A stretch of 64,000 nucleotides of DNA from Phenylobacterium sp. (GTDB lineage: Bacteria > Pseudomonadota > Alphaproteobacteria > Caulobacterales > Caulobacteraceae), in NCBI RefSeq assembly GCF_004299445.1, contig NZ_SCTC01000063.1, forward strand, positions 1 through 64,000, given 5' to 3'. The first letter of the stretch is position 1; each line of letters starts with the position of its first letter. Position numbers and translations under genes: made by a program. This document shows, piece by piece, positions 30,301 to 39,052 of this stretch. The notes beneath the pieces were generated by a model. It saw nothing but the letters and a program-made list of their open reading frames with translations. It had not been told where the DNA came from and ran no database searches.

Positions 30301-30408
30301 CCGGGCGACAAGTCCGCCATGCTGATGATGGAGCGCGCCCACGCGCTGCGCGCCAATCCGCCCGCCGAGTCCTGGGACGGGGTCTGGAGCGCCGCCGACG
30401 CGGCCTGA
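27382..30408 (+). CDS. Membrane-bound class III adenylate cyclase with DISM-like, GAF and PAS domains
   Basis: 1008 residues. A first membrane helix (about 28-45), an extracytoplasmic sensory domain (to about 215) and seven membrane helices (about 220-430) resemble the 7TMR-DISM design. A GAF domain follows (about 450-600), a PAS domain (about 610-725) and a class III cyclase domain (about 750-930) with metal-binding aspartates in FADIRSFTSL and KFMGDGLMAVYG and the transition-state Asn/Arg in DSVNLAARL. The Lys in LDKFMGDG points to ATP rather than GTP. A TPR-like tail ends it. The GTG at 27382 or 27400 is a guess. It probably converts an outside signal into cAMP. Confidence 0.85.
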   Translation: MGVLEAVSDTGSETARRHGTSTPGRRLMFAVMVLSLLCLFISPFFVDVIDRNGPVAKDGVLSYAGWGPLDRPVEMEGGWSLTWRGGAGGPPPNQKVTVEVPGRWSNTAPQLPPVGAVSYHLQIRDLPAGRYILHFPAVFAATEIAVDGEVVSRRGRAGLDKATTSYLVRSQEVFLIADGRPIDLRIDQSTFLHRDNGLEAPPLIGLAEPMQNWITLDWIRSLLLLSALLLLACYGGVVFLFRRNDRASLYLALGSVLLAPMIGAFSHDNLIMVALPQLSFLQMLTLQYITGGVAVALVLAYTRALFPKESLGPLFWVVIGLHGLFVAAYAGFAMMGDTFAMSRVSGMALWVRIASFLYMIAVVGFAAVRRRDGAPVFLLGAVVVVATAIYSDLVTNAVIVGVLNGLDLLPLGILVMLFSHLVVLAERWSISMGVAEQRSDDLAQLLDVNSSITAEIRLEALLTRIVEAVSRFIGADRATLFLYDAKTDELWSIAAEGVGGQQIRFPSDGGLAGACFTAGEAINIADAYADPRFNRQVDVATGYRTTSVLTIPVKARDGRKLGVMQALNAKTGKGFTDSDIARMNALSAQAAIAIDNAKLFAEVASERNYNESILRSMSAGVVTLDPEAKVAKLNDTACRILGVTREMLEGADARTALAVSNPWFIPEFEAVAASGQPKLLLEAEITTAQGDKVSANMNIVPLMADDAAAGVLVLIDDITDSKRMQGAMRRFMTQKVVDQVMGRGDELLFGAAVPASVLFADIRSFTSLAERLAAREVVEMLNEIFTELFEAVAGHEGVLDKFMGDGLMAVYGAPLPTGQDPLHAVDSAVQMIRMIGVLNVGRPERGLPNLRLGIGITSGEVIAGTIGSPKRMDYTVIGDSVNLAARLQSATKTYGVDIIIDEATAGHVKDIHILRELDTIRVRGREQPVTIFQVLADAAACPGLEAYRRGRAYLAARQWDAAAAAFAEAVALDPGDKSAMLMMERAHALRANPPAESWDGVWSAADAA

Positions 30409-30468
30409 CCACGGCCCGGCCGCGAGATGGGCCCCCTGAGCGGGTCCGGATGCTCTAGACTGCGCGCG

Positions 30469-31050
30469 ATGAGCATCGCGTTCTACGAAACCAACGCCCA
30501 GTCCTTCTTCGACCGCACGGTGCATGCCGACATGAGCGCCCCACGGGCGGCATTCGCTGCGCGCCTGCCGCCGGGCGGGCGCGTGCTGGACGTCGGCTGC
30601 GGGTCCGGGCGCGATGCGCTGGCGCTGGCCGGGCAGGGGTTCCAGGTGACGGCCACCGAGGCCTCGCCGGCGCTGGCCGAACTGGCCCGGGCCCACACGG
30701 GCCTTCCGGTCCAGGTGATGACCTTTGACCAGCTGGCCTGGACCGCCGCGTTCGATGGGATCTGGGCCTGCGCGTCGTTGTTGCACGTCCCGCGCGCCGA
30801 CCTGGCGGGCGCGGTGGGCCGCCTGCGCGACGCCCTGGCGCCGGGCGGGGTGCTGTGGATGTCGTTCAAGTACGGGACGCGAGACCGCGAGACAGGCGGC
30901 CGCGCCTTCACCGACCTGGACGAGGCCGGCGCCCAGGCGCTGCTGGCGGCGGTGGGGGGTCTGGAGCTGCTGGCCATGGACGTGACCGGCGACGTCCGCG
31001 ACGACCACGGCAGCGAGCGCTGGCTCGCGATGATGTGTCGGCGTCTCTGA
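30469..31050 (+). CDS. SAM-dependent class I methyltransferase
   Basis: 193 residues from the ATG at 30469. Motif I is VLDVGCGSGRDALALAGQGF, with ATEASPALAELA as the acidic loop and FDGIWACASLLHVPRADL as motif IV. The substrate is unknown; the sequence resembles small methyltransferases such as those in tellurite resistance and general metabolite detoxification. It stands just upstream of the operator region of the membrane/XRE pair. Confidence 0.85.
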   Translation: MSIAFYETNAQSFFDRTVHADMSAPRAAFAARLPPGGRVLDVGCGSGRDALALAGQGFQVTATEASPALAELARAHTGLPVQVMTFDQLAWTAAFDGIWACASLLHVPRADLAGAVGRLRDALAPGGVLWMSFKYGTRDRETGGRAFTDLDEAGAQALLAAVGGLELLAMDVTGDVRDDHGSERWLAMMCRRL

Positions 31051-31095
31051 TGTAAGGTTGACTTGACATGCATCTCGTGTCAGGTTTACCTGACA
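31051..31095 (+). promoter_or_regulatory. Twin 18-base operators and promoter for the membrane/XRE pair
   Basis: TGTCAGGTTTACCTGACA at 31078-31095 is a near-perfect palindrome. TGTAAGGTTGACTTGACA at 31051-31068 matches it at 15 of 18 positions, 27 bases upstream. The TTGACA at 31063-31068 can serve as a -35 box. The arrangement suggests the XRE protein represses its own operon. Confidence 0.65.
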
Positions 31096-31111
31096 TTCGA
31101 GGAGCTTTCTT

Positions 31112-31498
31112 ATGGCTATGGATCTCGCCCATCGGCGCTATGTCACCCGCACGCTCGCCTTCATGGTTCCCTATGTCGCGATAAACATGGCCGCCATCCG
31201 AGGGGCCTTCGATGACCGGGCGGCTCCGGGATCGTATCTGCTGGGCTTGGCGGTCGCCGCGCCCGTGATCGGCCAGCTCTGGGCCACCCTGGCGCTGATG
31301 CACGACGCCGACGAGTTCGTGCGCGCCCTAACTGCCAAGCGTTTCATCCTGGCCTCGGGTGGCGCCATGGCGATCTTCACGGCGTGGGGTTTCGTCGAGG
31401 AGTACGCCCGCGCCCCGCATGTGGGCGGCTACATGGTCTATCCGCTGTTCTGGCTCTGCTACGGCCTCGTCACGCCGTTCGTGCGGACCACCCGGTGA
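31112..31498 (+). CDS. Small membrane protein paired with an XRE regulator
   Basis: 128 residues with four predicted membrane helices (about 13-30, 40-62, 75-95, 103-122). GAGGAGC lies upstream of the ATG. It overlaps the regulator gene that follows. Similar gene pairs, a small membrane protein of unknown function with a short XRE regulator, are widespread in bacteria. Function unknown; the conserved pairing suggests the regulator controls it. Confidence 0.75.
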   Translation: MAMDLAHRRYVTRTLAFMVPYVAINMAAIRGAFDDRAAPGSYLLGLAVAAPVIGQLWATLALMHDADEFVRALTAKRFILASGGAMAIFTAWGFVEEYARAPHVGGYMVYPLFWLCYGLVTPFVRTTR

Positions 31499-31692
31499 AG
31501 AACCGGCTGAAGGAACTCCGCAGCGCCCGCGGCTGGACGCAGGAGGACCTGGGCAAGCGGCTGGGCGTCTCGCGTCAGGCGATCATCGCGCTGGAGAGCG
31601 ACAAGCACGACCCGTCGCTGGACCTGGCCTATCGGATCGCGGCGCTGTTCGGCGAGCCCGTGGAGACGATCTTCGAGAACCCGCACGCGTAG
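31495..31692 (+). CDS. XRE-family helix-turn-helix regulator (short)
   Basis: 65 residues, essentially one HTH: NRLKELRSARGWTQEDLGKRL, then GVSRQAIIALESDKHDPSL, the usual short form ending IFENPHA. Starts at GTG 31495, which overlaps the stop of the membrane protein gene by 4 bases (GTGA). It likely binds the twin operators upstream of the pair (31051-31095). Confidence 0.9.
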   Translation: MKNRLKELRSARGWTQEDLGKRLGVSRQAIIALESDKHDPSLDLAYRIAALFGEPVETIFENPHA

Positions 31693-31703
31693 TGGCGGGT
31701 GGA

Positions 31704-32348
31704 TCAGTCGCCGTAGCGGGCCCGGCCCAGGGTGTGCGCCAGGGCCGAGACCCATTCGCCGGGTCGCACCTTGGTCGTGGCCTTCCACTTCTCGAAGGCC
31801 ATGACGTTGTCGATCCGGCGGTCGACGAAGGCCAGCGCTGCGCCGCGGCCCGAGGCCAGCCAGATCGCCAGCGCGCCGCTGACGATGCCCGAGAGGATGA
31901 CGCGCTTGGTGTAGTGGTTCTCGTCGGTCGCCTCGTCGCCGGCCCAGCGCCAGAGCGCGTCGGCGGTCTCCCAGGCCAGACGCGAGGCCAGCGGCGCCTG
32001 CATCGGTAGCGCCATGAAGCCCATCCAGCGGCGCACCGCCGCCTCGTCCTGGATCGCGGCGTCCAGGCGCGCCTCGACCGCGCGGCGGATGCGCTCGCGG
32101 ATCTTCATGTTGTGGGGGTCGCCGAGGGCGGCGAGCGCGCGCGCGTCATGCCGGCGCGACAGCAGGGCGGCCAGGTCGGCGGGGCCATGCGGGACCAGCA
32201 GGCCGGTCTCGCCCTCGGACATGCCCAAGGCCTCGCCGGCCTGGGCCAGCGTGCGGCGGGTCCAGCCCTGGGCGGGCGCCAGCCGGAGCATGTGGTCGAG
32301 CAGCGCCTGCTCGGTCTCTTCGGCCCATTGCTGTGCGGCGGTGGTCAT
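31704..32348 (-). CDS. COQ9 family protein (ubiquinone biosynthesis)
   Basis: 214 residues. A TetR-like fold: an N-terminal HTH-like part (QGWTRRTLAQAGEALGMSEGE) and a C-terminal helical region (RRWMGFMALPMQ, AWETADALWRWAGDEATDENHYTKRVILSGI) typical of COQ9. COQ9 binds lipids and aids COQ7 in ubiquinone synthesis. The WRWAGD and YTKR blocks favour COQ9 over a TetR repressor. It is divergent from rpsU across a 371-base gap. Confidence 0.85.
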   Translation of the reverse strand: MTTAAQQWAEETEQALLDHMLRLAPAQGWTRRTLAQAGEALGMSEGETGLLVPHGPADLAALLSRRHDARALAALGDPHNMKIRERIRRAVEARLDAAIQDEAAVRRWMGFMALPMQAPLASRLAWETADALWRWAGDEATDENHYTKRVILSGIVSGALAIWLASGRGAALAFVDRRIDNVMAFEKWKATTKVRPGEWVSALAHTLGRARYGD

Positions 32349-32364
32349 GGGGCATTCTAACCTG

Positions 32365-32571
32365 CCTTTCTCACGAAGTGGGAGAGGGGGACCGCGGGCC
32401 GAGGCCGAAGGCCGTAGAGCGCGTGGTGGAGAGGGCGCGCGGCCGGCAGGCGGGATAGATCCTCAACCTGCGCGGCTCAGCGGGTCGGCCCAAGATGTCG
32501 TGGAGGAGGCCTGCCCTCTCCACCGCTCGCTCTGCGGCGAGCGGTCCCCCTCTCCCACTGCGTGGGAAAGG
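32365..32571. repeat. MITE-like element with 31-base terminal inverted repeats
   Basis: The arms 32365-32395 and 32541-32571 are inverse copies at 29 of 31 positions. A weaker inner pair lies at about 32425-32436 and 32514-32524. The element fills the first part of the 371-base gap 32349-32719; the rest holds a hairpin (32625-32646) and the rpsU leader. There is no transposase gene. Confidence 0.7.
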
Positions 32572-32624
32572 AAGATCGTAGCGTGGACAGGCCAACCCTC
32601 TTCTGCTAATTGCCCGCGCTCAAA

Positions 32625-32646
32625 CCCGAAGGGTCACACCTTCGGG
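32625..32646 (+). promoter_or_regulatory. Hairpin in the leader region of rpsU
   Basis: CCCGAAGG (32625-32632) pairs with CCTTCGGG (32639-32646), loop GTCACA; CGATCCATTTTT follows. It looks like a weak intrinsic terminator or a leader structure about 75 bases before rpsU. Confidence 0.45.
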
Positions 32647-32719
32647 CGATCCATTTTTGCACGCTCGCCGCCTTTTGTGCTGTCGAGGCGGGCGGCTAGC
32701 GTAGGCAGGAGAGGCTCCT

Positions 32720-32953
32720 CTGGTTCAGATTTTCGTCCGCGACAACAACGTCGACCAAGCCCTTAAGGCGCTGAAGAAGAAGATGCAGCGCGAAGGCTCG
32801 TTCCGCGAAATGAAGCGGCACGTCCACTATGAAAAGCCGTCGGAAAAGCGCGCTCGCCAGAAGGCTGAAGCCGTCCGTCGCGCCCGCAAGCTGGCCCGCA
32901 AACGCGCCCAGCGTGAAGGCCTGATCGCGGCGCCGAAGAAGCCCGCGCGCTAA
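32720..32953 (+). CDS. rpsU: 30S ribosomal protein S21, apparent CTG start
   Basis: 77 residues. After the initiator the sequence is [20 protein letters not shown] and continues with the full S21 pattern and a basic tail, so the gene is complete and normal in length. The first codon is CTG at 32720-32722. AGGAG is at 32707-32711, exactly 8 bases before it. No ATG, GTG or TTG is available before the conserved sequence. AGGAG and CTCCT directly before the start could form a 5-bp hairpin hiding the ribosome binding site. Confidence 0.93.
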   Translation: MVQIFVRDNNVDQALKALKKKMQREGSFREMKRHVHYEKPSEKRARQKAEAVRRARKLARKRAQREGLIAAPKKPAR

Positions 32954-33001
32954 AAAGGCGGCTGTCCGGGCCTAAAAGCTGGCACGGATGATGCTTATTT
33001 G

Positions 33002-33031
33002 AAGGGTCGCGCCACCGGTGCGGCCCTTTTT
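33002..33031 (+). terminator. Intrinsic terminator of rpsU
   Basis: A 12-bp stem starting AAGGGTCGC with two wobble pairs and an ACC loop, followed by TTTTT. It lies 48 bases past the rpsU stop. Confidence 0.8.
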
Positions 33032-33147
33032 GCGTATACAGTCCAGGCGCTATCTTTCGTCGCGCCCGGCCCGCGTAAAGTGGTCCGTAAGCGGTTGGCG
33101 TCCTATCTTCGGTCCTTTCGCGCCGCCTTCATGGGAACGGTCTGCAC

Positions 33148-35034
<1,887 letters not shown>

Positions 35035-35056
35035 CGGCTGAAGCCGGAACGAAACG

Positions 35057-35095
35057 AAGGGCGGTCGCTGACGAAGCGACCGCCCTTTCTCTTTG
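35057..35095 (+). terminator. Intrinsic terminator of ftsH
   Basis: AAGGGCGGTCGCT (35057-35069) pairs with AGCGACCGCCCTT (35075-35087) with a five-base loop, then TTCTCTTT. It lies 22 bases past the ftsH stop. Confidence 0.9.
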
Positions 35096-35209
35096 GGCCC
35101 GGGAACGCCAAGGACAATGGAAGGCGAAGCCGCGGCCTTGGCCGTCCGCCATGATCCCTCCCGACGTTCCCAACAGCCACGGTCACCACTATGACTTGGC
35201 CGAGGCCTC

Positions 35210-36052
35210 ATGAGTTCCACAGCATCGAGACGTCCGCGCGTGATGGGGATCGTGAACGCGACCCCCGACAGCTTTTCCGACGGCGGCCGGTTTTTGGATC
35301 CCGAGGCGGCCCTGGCCCATGCGCGGCGGCTGATCGCCGAGGGGGCCGAGATCCTGGACGTGGGCGCCGAGTCGACCCGGCCCGGGGCCGAGCCGGTGGA
35401 GGCCGACGTCGAGATCCAGCGGCTGGTTCCGCTGATCACGGCGATCCGCGCCGAGAGCGAAGTCCCGATCTCGGTGGACACGATGAAGCCCGCCGTGGCC
35501 GGCGCGGCCGTGGCGGCGGGGGCCTCGATCTGGAACGACGTCACGGCGCTGCGTCACGCGGCCGACAGTCTGCAGATCGCGGCCGAGCTGGGCTGCGAGG
35601 TGGTGCTGATGCACATGCAAGGACAGCCTCGCACCATGCAGGCCGAGCCCCACTATGACGACGTGGTGGCCGAGGTGACGGCGTTCCTGGCCGAGCGGGC
35701 CGAGGCGGCGATGGCGGCGGGCGTCGCGCGCGAGCGAATCTGGCTGGATCCGGGCATCGGCTTCGGCAAGCACATGCTGCGCCACAACCTGCCGCTGATG
35801 GCCGGGCTGGACCGGATCGTGGCGCTGGGCTTTCCAGTGCTGCTGGGGGCCAGCCGCAAGGCGTTCATCGGGGCGCTGTCGGGCGGCGCGGACGCCGATC
35901 ATCGCCTGGGCGGCTCGATCGCGGCGGCGCTGGCGGGAGCGTCGGCGGGCGTCGCCGCGGTGCGGGTCCATGACGTGGCCGAGACGATCCAGGCGTTGAA
36001 CGTGCAGGCGGCGATCGCTCAGGCGAGCGATGCCGGCGCGCGGTCCTTGTAG
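35210..36052 (+). CDS. folP: Dihydropteroate synthase
   Basis: 280 residues. GIVNATPDSFSDGGRF, VGAESTRPGAEPV, MHMQGQPRTMQ and GASRKAFIGAL are the DHPS signatures. It joins p-aminobenzoate and dihydropterin pyrophosphate in folate synthesis and is the target of sulfonamides. Its last 34 bases overlap the convergent SRPBCC gene. glmM, which often follows folP, is not here. Confidence 0.96.
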   Translation: MSSTASRRPRVMGIVNATPDSFSDGGRFLDPEAALAHARRLIAEGAEILDVGAESTRPGAEPVEADVEIQRLVPLITAIRAESEVPISVDTMKPAVAGAAVAAGASIWNDVTALRHAADSLQIAAELGCEVVLMHMQGQPRTMQAEPHYDDVVAEVTAFLAERAEAAMAAGVARERIWLDPGIGFGKHMLRHNLPLMAGLDRIVALGFPVLLGASRKAFIGALSGGADADHRLGGSIAAALAGASAGVAAVRVHDVAETIQALNVQAAIAQASDAGARSL

Positions 36053-36537
36053 ATCTGGTTCACGCGTCCCTCGGACTCAAGGATCGCCGCCCAGGACGTA
36101 CGCACGCCGTCCATCGCGCCCTCGAGGCCGTCCAGATGAGCATGCCAGCCGGCCGCGTTTCCGGCCCCGTCCTTCAGGGGGAGGCCCGACTCCGTGAGCG
36201 TGAGCCTTGCTCCTGCGCCGTCAGCCTCCACATCGAAGCGGATGACACTCTCGCCGCCCTCGGGCTGGGGCCATGTCCATTCCATGGTGCGCATCGGCTC
36301 GTAGATGGTGATCCGACCGGTGGCCCTGACGTCCGCCTCGCGGAAGAAGAGCGTGATCGCCGCGCCGGGGCGCAGAGCTTCTATCTCCACCTCGCAAAAC
36401 CAATCGGCCAGCCGCTCGGGTACGGTGATGGCGGCCCACACCCGTTCCACCGGTTTCGCATAGCGACGACGGAAGACGATGGTGACGGTGTCGCCCACAC
36501 GGGTGACCTCGCCGAGGTCCTTGTCGAGCAAGGTCAT
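36019..36537 (-). CDS. SRPBCC (AHSA1-type) domain protein
   Basis: 172 residues. ITIVFRRRYAKPVERVWAAIT is replaced here by VTIVFRRRYAKPVERVWAAI, the START-like beginning, with WFCEVEIEALRPGAAITLFF and TMEWTWPQPEGGESVIRF following. The fold makes a pocket for hydrophobic ligands. It is encoded with an ArsR-type regulator (4-base overlap), a frequent pairing whose ligand is unknown. The last 34 bases overlap folP on the other strand. Confidence 0.85.
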   Translation of the reverse strand: MTLLDKDLGEVTRVGDTVTIVFRRRYAKPVERVWAAITVPERLADWFCEVEIEALRPGAAITLFFREADVRATGRITIYEPMRTMEWTWPQPEGGESVIRFDVEADGAGARLTLTESGLPLKDGAGNAAGWHAHLDGLEGAMDGVRTSWAAILESEGRVNQIYKDRAPASLA

Positions 36538-36836
36538 TGTTCACGCTCCAGATGTTCGTCGAGCGCCGCCAGCCGGCCGACCCAGAATTGACGGTAGGGC
36601 TTGAGCCAGGCCTCGAGGTCGGCAAGGCCGTCCGGCTTCAGGCTATAGAGCCGCCGTTGGCCATCGGCGCGAACGCTGACGAGGCCGGCCTCGCGCAGAA
36701 GTTTCAGGTGCTTGGACACACCGGGCTGGCTGAGCGCCAACGCCTCAACCAAGTCCCCCGCCGGCCGCTCGCCATCCCGTAGGACGTCGAGGATGCGCCG
36801 GCGATTGGGCTCGGCCAAGGCTTCGAAGGGGCTCAT
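36534..36836 (-). CDS. ArsR-family winged-helix regulator
   Basis: 100 residues from the ATG at 36836. MSPFEALAEPNRRRILDVLRDGERPAGDLVEA leads into the recognition helix SQPGVSKHLKLLREAGLV and wing VRADGQRRLYSL. No metal-binding cysteine pair is visible. It probably represses itself and the SRPBCC gene. A TTG at 36854 is a less likely start. The upstream sequence is unusually AT-rich. Confidence 0.9.
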   Translation of the reverse strand: MSPFEALAEPNRRRILDVLRDGERPAGDLVEALALSQPGVSKHLKLLREAGLVSVRADGQRRLYSLKPDGLADLEAWLKPYRQFWVGRLAALDEHLEREQ

Positions 36837-36842
36837 GACCAA

Positions 36843-36884
36843 ACATATATACAAAAGGAAATATAACTAAAGCAGAATATATAT
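36843..36884 (-). promoter_or_regulatory. AT-rich promoter/operator of the ArsR-SRPBCC pair
   Basis: A rare A/T-rich patch (about 36840-36885) with CATATATAC near the ArsR start and GAATATATATGA further out, whose CATATATA and TATATATG ends are inverse copies. It likely contains the promoter and operator of the pair. Confidence 0.45.
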
Positions 36885-36906
36885 GACGCGCAGCGCTCGA
36901 TGGGCG

Positions 36907-37137
36907 CTAAGCTGTCCCCTTCACCCGCGGGTGGTCGCGCCAGGCCGGCAATGTCGCCATGTAGGCCAGCGTGTCGCGTTCGGCGGCGGCGCGGTCGCCG
37001 CCGTTCTCGCGGAGTTGCCAGTCGACCATGCGGGAAAAGCGTGTGTCGAAGTCCTGGAGCTTGCCGGTCTCGTCCACACAGTACTGGCAGTAGCGGCCGT
37101 TCTCGATCGGCATGCCGCAGCTCTCGCAGTCGTGCAT
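36907..37137 (-). CDS. Zinc-ribbon domain protein
   Basis: 76 residues. Four cysteines near the start, CESCGMPIENGRYCQYC, form two CxxC knuckles of a zinc ribbon. The rest is helical. The ATG shares one base with the MarR stop (TGATG), so the two are coupled; it may act with the regulator. Role unknown. Confidence 0.75.
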   Translation of the reverse strand: MHDCESCGMPIENGRYCQYCVDETGKLQDFDTRFSRMVDWQLRENGGDRAAAERDTLAYMATLPAWRDHPRVKGTA

Positions 37138-37586
37138 CAGGGTCTCTCCGTCTTGAGGGCGGCGACCAGGTCGCCGAGCAGGTCGATGAGGAGCGCCTGC
37201 CGCGCGGGGGACAGGCGGGTGGCGACGCGCGCCAGATGCTCGCGGTCCAGCGCGTACATCTCGCGCGCCTGGACCTCGCGGCCGTTGGCCGTGAGCCAGA
37301 TCAGGGCGCGGCGGCCATCGGCGGGGTCGGTCTCGCGCCGGACCAGGTCCTTGGCCTCAAGGTGATCGACCATCTCGCTGAGGGTCGAGGGCGCGCGGTC
37401 CAGGTGACGGCTGAGTTCGGTGAGCGTCATCGGCCCGGCCTCGGCCAGGTGCAGCAGGAAGGCCGCCGTCTCGCGGGTCAGCTGCTCGCGCTTGTCGCGC
37501 ACCCGGCGCACGGCGTGCAGGTAGATATCCTGATGCGCCTGGGCGAGGGCGGTGGCGAAAGCGGCTGGGTCCATGCGGGGGTCCAT
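37137..37586 (-). CDS. MarR-family transcriptional regulator
   Basis: 149 residues. TLTELSRHLDRAPSTLSEMVDHLEAKDLVRR is the winged-helix recognition region and DPADGRRALIWLTANGREV the wing. MarR proteins usually sense phenolic or other small ligands. The ATG could be 37586 or 37574. It overlaps the zinc-ribbon gene and faces thiD across 76 bases. Confidence 0.88.
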   Translation of the reverse strand: MDPRMDPAAFATALAQAHQDIYLHAVRRVRDKREQLTRETAAFLLHLAEAGPMTLTELSRHLDRAPSTLSEMVDHLEAKDLVRRETDPADGRRALIWLTANGREVQAREMYALDREHLARVATRLSPARQALLIDLLGDLVAALKTERP

Positions 37587-37662
37587 GGGCCGGACGTTGG
37601 CGGCGAAGCGATCCTTCGTAAATCCCGATGCAATCGGCGGACGGAGGCGGTAGGTCAGGGGC

Positions 37663-38463
37663 ATGACAGCCCTGGGTCGAGTCCTGATCATCGCCGGTTC
37701 CGACAGCGGGGGCGGCGCGGGCGTTCAGGCCGACATCAAGACCGTGACGGCGCTGGGCGGCTATGCGGCCACGGCGATCACGGCGGTCACGGTGCAGAAC
37801 ACGCTGGGCGTCACCGGCGTCCATACGATCCCGCGCAACGTCATCGCCGCCCAGGCGCACGCGGTGCTGTCGGACATCGGCGCCGACGCCATCAAGACCG
37901 GCATGCTGGGCGATGTGGCGACGGTCGAACTGGTGGCCGAGATCCTGGACGAGACGGTCGCGCCGGCGGTGATCGACCCGGTGATGGTGGCCAAGGGCGG
38001 CGCCTCCCTGCTGGCCGAGGCGGCTGTGGCGGCGGTGCGCGATCGGCTGGTGCGCCGCGCCGCCCTGCTCACGCCCAACGCGCCCGAGGCCGAGGCGCTG
38101 ACCGGGCTGTCGGTGGCGACGAGCGACGATCTGCGCCGGGCCGGCGAGGCGCTGCTGACGGCGGGGGCCAAGGCGGTGCTGATGAAGGGCGGCCACGTGC
38201 CCGGCGACCGCGTGGTCGACATCCTGATGACGCCCGACGGCGAGACCGTGTTCGAGGGCGAGCGGATCGACAGCCGCCACACCCACGGCACCGGCTGCAC
38301 CCTGGCCTCGGCCTGCGCGGTCGGGCTGGCGCAGGGGCTGCCGCTGACGGCGGCGGTGGCGCGGGCCTGGGACTATGTGCACGAGGCGATGCTGCGCGCG
38401 CCGGGCTTCGGAGCCGGGCATGGGCCGCTGGATCACGGCTGGCCGTTGCGAGGCCGCACGTGA
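37663..38463 (+). CDS. thiD: Hydroxymethylpyrimidine (phosphate) kinase ThiD
   Basis: 266 residues. IAGSDSGGGAGVQADIKTV, VIDPVMVAKGGASLL and HTHGTGCTLASACA are the ThiD signatures. It phosphorylates HMP and HMP-P for thiamine synthesis. The stop overlaps the following nucleotidyltransferase gene (GTGA). Other thiamine genes are not in the window. Confidence 0.95.
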   Translation: MTALGRVLIIAGSDSGGGAGVQADIKTVTALGGYAATAITAVTVQNTLGVTGVHTIPRNVIAAQAHAVLSDIGADAIKTGMLGDVATVELVAEILDETVAPAVIDPVMVAKGGASLLAEAAVAAVRDRLVRRAALLTPNAPEAEALTGLSVATSDDLRRAGEALLTAGAKAVLMKGGHVPGDRVVDILMTPDGETVFEGERIDSRHTHGTGCTLASACAVGLAQGLPLTAAVARAWDYVHEAMLRAPGFGAGHGPLDHGWPLRGRT

Positions 38464-39032
38464 GCGCGCCCGAGGCGCGGCTCGAGGCCGTTCTGCGGCG
38501 ATCCGAACCGCTGATGCACGTGCTGCGCACGCTGGTCAGGCTGGATCCGCCCGACTGGCTGGTCTTCTCGGGCGCCATTTACCAGCGGGTGCTGAACGAC
38601 CTGACGGGCCGGCCGCTGGACTACGGCGTCAAGGACTATGACGTGGGCTATTTCGATGGCTCCGACATCTCGTACGACGCCGAGGACGTGGTGATCAAAC
38701 GGGTGGCCGCCGCCTTCGAGCCGCCGCTGCGGGATCTGGTCGAGGTGCGGAACCAGGCCCGCGTGCACGTCTGGTTCCAGGACCATTTCAACGAGCCCTA
38801 CGAACCGCTGACCTCCAGCGCCGAGGCGCTGGGCCGGTTCGTGAGCCCGCTGTTCGCGGTCGGTGTGAAGCTTGACGCGGCCGATCGCATGACCGTCCAC
38901 GCGCCGTTCGGGCTGGGCGACCTGTTCGCCATGACGCTGCGGCCGAATCCGACGCGACGAAGCCCGAATTACGAGAAGATCGCCGCGGCCGCGAAGGCGC
39001 GTTGGCCCGAGATCGAGGTGATCGCGCCGTAG
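38460..39032 (+). CDS. Nucleotidyltransferase family protein (COG3575-like)
   Basis: 190 residues, GTG start overlapping the thiD stop. DWLVFSGAIYQRVLNDLTG, then YGVKDYDVGYFDGSDISYDAED, with acidic residues suited to a nucleotidyltransferase active site, and RVHVWFQDHFNEPY. It matches the pattern of small uncharacterised proteins annotated as nucleotidyltransferases in Proteobacteria. Substrate unknown; it is probably co-expressed with thiD. Confidence 0.75.
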   Translation: MSAPEARLEAVLRRSEPLMHVLRTLVRLDPPDWLVFSGAIYQRVLNDLTGRPLDYGVKDYDVGYFDGSDISYDAEDVVIKRVAAAFEPPLRDLVEVRNQARVHVWFQDHFNEPYEPLTSSAEALGRFVSPLFAVGVKLDAADRMTVHAPFGLGDLFAMTLRPNPTRRSPNYEKIAAAAKARWPEIEVIAP

Positions 39033-39052
39033 CCGGCTGCGCGGGTCGGGGT

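Noticed and set aside
28428..30458. 676-codon frame inside the cyclase gene
   Set aside because: Shifted reading of the cyclase, low complexity and no motifs.
31384..31494. Longer N-terminus for the XRE regulator
   Set aside because: It overlaps the membrane protein gene out of frame; GTG 31495 begins the HTH at the usual place.
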